From: Acidimicrobiaceae bacterium
Lineage (GTDB): Bacteria > Actinomycetota > Acidimicrobiia > Acidimicrobiales > RAAP-2
Length of the DNA stretch: 34,261 nt
Assembly: GCA_003141815.1 (NCBI GenBank)
Contig: PLNQ01000081.1
Span: 1-34,261 of the forward strand
Reading direction: 5' to 3'
Below, piece after piece: positions 31,221-34,261 of this stretch (its first letter is position 1; each line of letters starts with the position of its first letter). The notes beneath the pieces were generated by a model, which searched no databases, was not told where the DNA came from, and saw only the letters and a list, made by a program, of their open reading frames with translations. Position numbers and translations under genes: made by a program.

Positions 31221-31502
31221 ATGTGGTTTCGAATCCGAAACAAGGAAGGGCTAGAGCGGGCGCTCGTAGGAATCCGAGCGCAGTCTCATCTGACTCAAGC
31301 TGACGTGGCCGAAAAGCTGCACGTCGACCGAGCCACGGTCATTCGCATGGAAAATGGTAGCAACAAGAACATGGCTCGTTTGGTTAATGCCTTCTCCGTC
31401 GTGGGCTATGACCTTATCGCGGTGCCTCGTGATGCTGTCGTAACCGTCGAGTCTCCTGAAGCAGAAACTCCGGAACTCAACGCGCTCATCGTGCGTCGGT
31501 AA
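31221..31502 (+). CDS. hipB: HipB-like XRE antitoxin
   Basis: A 93-residue helix-turn-helix protein: QSHLTQADVAEKLHVDRATVIRMENG (about 21-46) is the DNA-binding unit, followed by NMARLVNAFSVVGYDLIAVP, typical of HipB and its relatives. It should bind and inhibit the kinase encoded next and repress the shared promoter. ATG 31221 has GGGAGG 8 bases upstream. The longer frame from 31206 starts inside the ribosome site. The stop is 6 bases before the hipA-like start. Confidence 0.82.
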   Translation: MWFRIRNKEGLERALVGIRAQSHLTQADVAEKLHVDRATVIRMENGSNKNMARLVNAFSVVGYDLIAVPRDAVVTVESPEAETPELNALIVRR

Positions 31503-31508
31503 TCTCTT

Positions 31509-32738
31509 GTGGCTCGGGGCGATCAGGAACTCACGATCTGGCTACGTGGCGATCCTGTTGCAATTTTGACAAAGACGAAGCGGGGTCTGGCTTTGGCCTA
31601 CGCGACTTCATTGGTCAATGAGATCGGTACTGGTTCGCTTTGCTTATCTGTCGCTCTTCCGGTTCGTGAGCAGCCATACAGCGGTGAGGCCGTTGATCGT
31701 TGGGTGCGTGGCTTATTACCAGAAGGTGAGACCCTCAGTGAGCTTGAGCGCCGCTTTGGCATCGCTCGAGGAGATTCATTTGGACTTCTCCAAGCCATCG
31801 GTTATGACTGCGCGGGTGCCATTTCAGTGGTTGGCGAGACACCTCAAAGTAGTGCGACGGCCTTGCCGAAGCAGCTCTCCGACGTTGAGCTCGCGGAAGC
31901 GATCGAGGGCCTCCCTTCACAACCACTTGGCGTGGACGAAGACGTACGGGTTTCGCTAGGAGGACTACAAGCCAAACTGCTCTTGCGTCGCACCAAGGAA
32001 GGGTGGGAGCGACCGGCAATGGGAATCCCGACAACTCACATCCTTAAGCCTGACCCTGCTCAGTTCCCTGGGTTAGTGGCATCTGAGTGCTACGCCTTGA
32101 AACTTGCAGAAAAGGCGGGATTAGTTGTCGCTCACGCTGAGTTAGAGAAAATTGGTGAACGCCAGGTCCTCATCGTCGAACGCTACGACCGCTGCGTGAT
32201 TGATGGTGTGACGACACGAATCCATCAAGAAGATTGTTGCCAGGCCCTCGGTCTTGACCCCGAACGAGAGAAGTATCAGCGTCCCGGCCAGGTCAAGCCG
32301 TCGTATGAGGAGTTGGCGCGCGTGCTCTCGAGTCATGCAGTCAATCCAGCAGCTGAACTTCGGGCCTTGGGCAAGTCAATGGTGCTCACGGTGGCTGTAG
32401 GCAACACCGACGGCCACGCACGAAACCATTCTTTCTTGATTGAAGGCGGCGTATTGTCCTTCGCGCCAATCTACGACGTGGCTCCGACAATGGCCTTCGT
32501 CCCTGCTCGAACATTGGCCCTAACAATTGCTGGCGAAAATCAAATGGTGAAGATCACTCGACTGCGACTCGCGGTAGAAATGCAGTCATGGGGACTTACC
32601 GGGGTGGAGGCAGATGCCATCATTGACGACACAATTGAAGGTATCGCCGCTGCCTTAGACACAGTGGATCCAGGTCCCGCGCCAGAGGAGTCGATCGAAG
32701 TGGTTTACACGCGGGTTCAAAGCCTTCTTGCCCGATAG
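31509..32738 (+). CDS. hipA: HipA-like serine/threonine kinase toxin
   Basis: A 409-residue HipA-fold kinase. HipA phosphorylates glutamyl-tRNA synthetase and causes growth arrest. Motifs in order are an N-terminal couple domain (GLLPEGETLSELERRFG), the glycine-rich SLGGLQAKLLLRR and HILKPD (about 176-182). They continue with IVERYDR, IHQEDCCQALG, the catalytic VGNTDGHARNHS (about 296-307) and the metal-binding FAPIYDVAPT. All key residues are present, so the kinase should be active. GTG 31509 lacks a ribosome site and probably depends on translation of hipB. Which target it phosphorylates cannot be told. Confidence 0.88.
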   Translation: MARGDQELTIWLRGDPVAILTKTKRGLALAYATSLVNEIGTGSLCLSVALPVREQPYSGEAVDRWVRGLLPEGETLSELERRFGIARGDSFGLLQAIGYDCAGAISVVGETPQSSATALPKQLSDVELAEAIEGLPSQPLGVDEDVRVSLGGLQAKLLLRRTKEGWERPAMGIPTTHILKPDPAQFPGLVASECYALKLAEKAGLVVAHAELEKIGERQVLIVERYDRCVIDGVTTRIHQEDCCQALGLDPEREKYQRPGQVKPSYEELARVLSSHAVNPAAELRALGKSMVLTVAVGNTDGHARNHSFLIEGGVLSFAPIYDVAPTMAFVPARTLALTIAGENQMVKITRLRLAVEMQSWGLTGVEADAIIDDTIEGIAAALDTVDPGPAPEESIEVVYTRVQSLLAR

Positions 32739-32881
32739 GCCGCTACGTCTCTTTGGATTTGTGCGTGACTCTGTCAATGGGGCGCCGTCGTCTCGAACCA
32801 GTTTTATGTGCCGACTTTTCCGATTCACCGGGGTTCACCAATGTCCGCGACGTCCGGGTTGTTGCACGCAAATGAGTGGCG

Positions 32882-32902
32882 TTGCTAAAGGATTTGCTAA
32901 AG
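32882..32902. repeat. arm repeats of att-like copy D
   Basis: TTGCTAAAGG at 32882-32891 and TTGCTAAAG at 32894-32902 are two tandem copies of the motif found twice in copy B (1927, 1939) and once in copy C (27394). About 70 bases upstream, TGCCGACTTTTCCG resembles the sequence right of the copy C core. It closes the defence block just before copy E. No gene was found in 32739-33263. Confidence 0.5.
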
Positions 32903-32953
32903 AATTGGTCCACCTGACAGAGCGTAAATAGTCCTTTATCAGGTATGTTGATC

Positions 32954-33243
32954 GTGGAGGTAAGGGGATTCGAACCCCTGACCCCTTGCATGCCATCGGC
33001 TCGAGACCCGTTCATGAGCGTTCAAATTGGTCCAAATCGACTTCGTTTTCTGGGATTTCAATTCATCTCCGTTCATCGAAATTCACTTCGATTCAAGTCA
33101 ACTGCTGAAGTTACTGCTGAAGTAAACCCCTTGCGCGCCGTGCAAAGGGTCGATGAAAAATAGTCGCAGTAGCCAAAAAACTGCTGAAGTGCTGCTGAAC
33201 TAGTCCTCAAAATGTGTATCTTTCACGTCGTGCAATGAGTCGG
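32954..33243 (-). repeat. att-like repeat copy E: tRNA-Ala(GGC) 3' half plus arm
   Basis: This is the same arrangement as copy A, with high identity over about 290 bp. A tRNA-Ala(GGC) 3' half lies on the minus strand (32996 down to 32955) with an intact T-arm, and ATGCCAT is at 32990-32996. Arm repeats TGCTGAAGT are at 33103, 33115 and 33182, with a variant at 33193. Stem-mimics are CTTGC-7-GCAAA (33130-33146) and CTTTC-7-GCAAT (33220-33236). The tRNA 5' half is again missing. Copies A and E are the same end of two related elements, in direct orientation about 33 kb apart. Confidence 0.7.
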
Positions 33244-33263
33244 GTATGTTGACAACTCGTCAG

Positions 33264-33793
33264 CTATAGGGCGGCACACGAAACATAATCGGAGACGAGA
33301 CGTCCGTTGGTTGTTTGGCGAAACCAAACGACGATATCAACGATTCGCAAATCCATAACGTTGGCGGGAACCTTGGCTGATTCGCGAAGGAACGTGAGCC
33401 CTGCTGCAACGTGAGCACTATCTTTGAGTTCCCTTTCGAGAAAGAGCCACTTGTCTTCACCGGGGCTACGGCTCTGAGTCCTTCGTATTCGATTCACAGC
33501 AACGCTGTCCAAGATGGGGAAGAGTCCTAGCCTTTTCCTCGCGAGAATTTTGCTGATGCGAGCGAGCCCCGTAGTGCCCACCGGCTTGAGGAGCTCATCA
33601 AGAACCCACCACAATTTTATGCCCTCAAGAAGCCAACAAGAGTATGAATGATCATGAGGTCGTCATCTAAGAAAGCGATGTGTCCCAGTTTCTCCATGTT
33701 CTCGTAGATGAGTGCGTTTCTTCCACCGGGGTACCGCTCATCGATCGCGTTCAAACGAATGATGTAATCAAGACCAGTCAATTTAAGAACCAT
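33264..33793 (-). pseudogene. DUF6308-like gene with a single-base frameshift
   Basis: From ATG 33793 the frame reads MVLKLTGLDYIIRLNAIDER, then YPGGRNALIYENMEKLGHIA, and stops at a TAA about 33616. The next frame then carries the rest: LWWVLDELLKPVG, ARISKILARKRLGLFPILDS, then VPANVMDLRIVDIVVWF to the stop at 33264. ARKRxxLxPIxDSV and the late RxxDIVVW segment recall DUF6308, a family of unknown function found in actinobacteria. Adding one G in the GAGGG run near 33620 would join the halves into a protein of about 176 residues. It is either a decayed gene or a sequencing indel. Confidence 0.5.
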
Positions 33794-34125
33794 GAAGATT
33801 CTTCCTCTGTTTCCATCGTTTACTCAGCGTCGGTTCCTGAGGCTACGTGTGACCTTTAACGAAGGCGCGAACCGGGCGACGCTAAACCCAAGAGACGATT
33901 GGGGAGACCGCCGCAACATGGAGCTCAATGTGGACGCCGACAACTTCTCCGGCGCCTTAAGAGCCCCCCGAAAAAAGATCAGGACGATCGCAAAGATGAA
34001 CCAACCCATGGTCAAACACTGAAACCACCACGTGTTACATGAGCCGATCTGACTAGCTTCTGCGAAACGGATGAAATCAGATGTGACGGGAATTCGGAGA
34101 AAAGGTCCACGACCATCCGGATCGC

Positions 34126-34261
34126 TCAGTGACGCGTCACGCGCCTTCGGGGAGCAGCAAGAATGTCTTGGCACCGCTCCAACCTCTCAAGGAATAGGGT
34201 GACCTGCGCTGGGTTTAGTTGCCTTTCTGTTTGTTGAAATTGGGCCCAAGTGAAAGGCTCA
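34126..34261 (-). CDS. 3' end of an unidentified gene leaving the window
   Basis: On the minus strand a frame enters from the window edge and stays open for about 44 codons to TGA at 34128-34126. The visible C-terminus reads WAQFQQTERQLNPAQVTLFL, then a charged helix and an Arg-rich end. The composition is protein-like and no start is inside the window. No family was recognised. The stretch 33794-34125 between this and the DUF6308-like gene shows no supported feature. Confidence 0.4.
   Translation of the reverse strand, partial: EPFTWAQFQQTERQLNPAQVTLFLERLERCQDILAAPRRRVTRH

Noticed and set aside
32945-33163. ORF starting MLIVEVRGFEPLTPCMPSA
   Set aside because: This is a read-through of the tRNA-Ala 3' half and its arm. 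GFEPLTP-type peptides are a known artefact of tRNA T-arms.
33824-34174. 116-residue minus-strand ORF with a hydrophobic stretch
   Set aside because: It has no ribosome site, its composition is unlike coding sequence, and its first part overlaps the better-supported gene end at 34126-34261.

Overview
The window looks like accessory DNA from an actinobacterium of moderately high GC content. I base this on base composition, on frequent GTG starts and 4-base start/stop overlaps, and on a VapBC45-type pair resembling M. tuberculosis Rv2018/Rv2019. An acidimicrobial or related lineage is possible, but genus and species cannot be read from the sequence. No ribosomal, replication or other core genes are present.

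Layout. (1) 22-2315: a partial tRNA-Ala(GGC) 3' half fused to a repeat-rich arm (copy A), a minus-strand DUF433/PIN-like toxin-antitoxin pair, then a second core (copy B) and decayed sequence. (2) 2316-23071: a catabolic island. It holds a methyltransferase, a CitE-like lyase, a hot-dog hydratase, a VOC epimerase-like protein, a divergent CoA-transferase, a deacetylase-fold protein, three MmgE/PrpD proteins around a GntR/FCD regulator, an isochorismatase-fold hydrolase, an acyl-CoA dehydrogenase and two amidases. It also holds two SDR proteins, a 47-residue small ORF and a complete sugar-type ABC importer (permease, binding protein, ATPase). The simplest reading is import of an amide or amine-linked carbon source, hydrolysis to a carboxylic acid, CoA activation, hydration or oxidation, and C-C cleavage by the lyase. 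The substrate is unknown. (3) 23044-26290: a junction carrying a tRNA-Lys-like 3' half, followed by a minus-strand operon of three amidohydrolase-family genes and an SDR cut off at the junction. (4) 26296-27201: an IS630-type transposase. (5) 27247-32905: a defence-type block opened by a degenerate att core (copy C). It contains a ubiquitin-like protein, a frameshifted ThiF/E1-like gene, DUF6527, HigBA with a metallopeptidase-fused antitoxin, and HipBA. (6) 32954-34261: another full tRNA-Ala 3' half plus arm (copy E), a frameshifted DUF6308-like gene and the 3' end of a gene leaving the window.

The main unifying observation is that tRNA-Ala(GGC) 3'-half cores recur in one orientation (A, B, C, E) and share the 7-bp anticodon-loop segment ATGCCAT. 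They are followed by arms with repeated short motifs and, in A and E, by extra inverted repeats with exactly 7-bp spacers that mimic the tRNA anticodon stem. Toxin-antitoxin and defence cargo lies between them, and no integrase gene is in the window. This fits successive integration of related, integrase-less elements at one tRNA-Ala gene. It is an inference from repeat structure and was not tested by any search.
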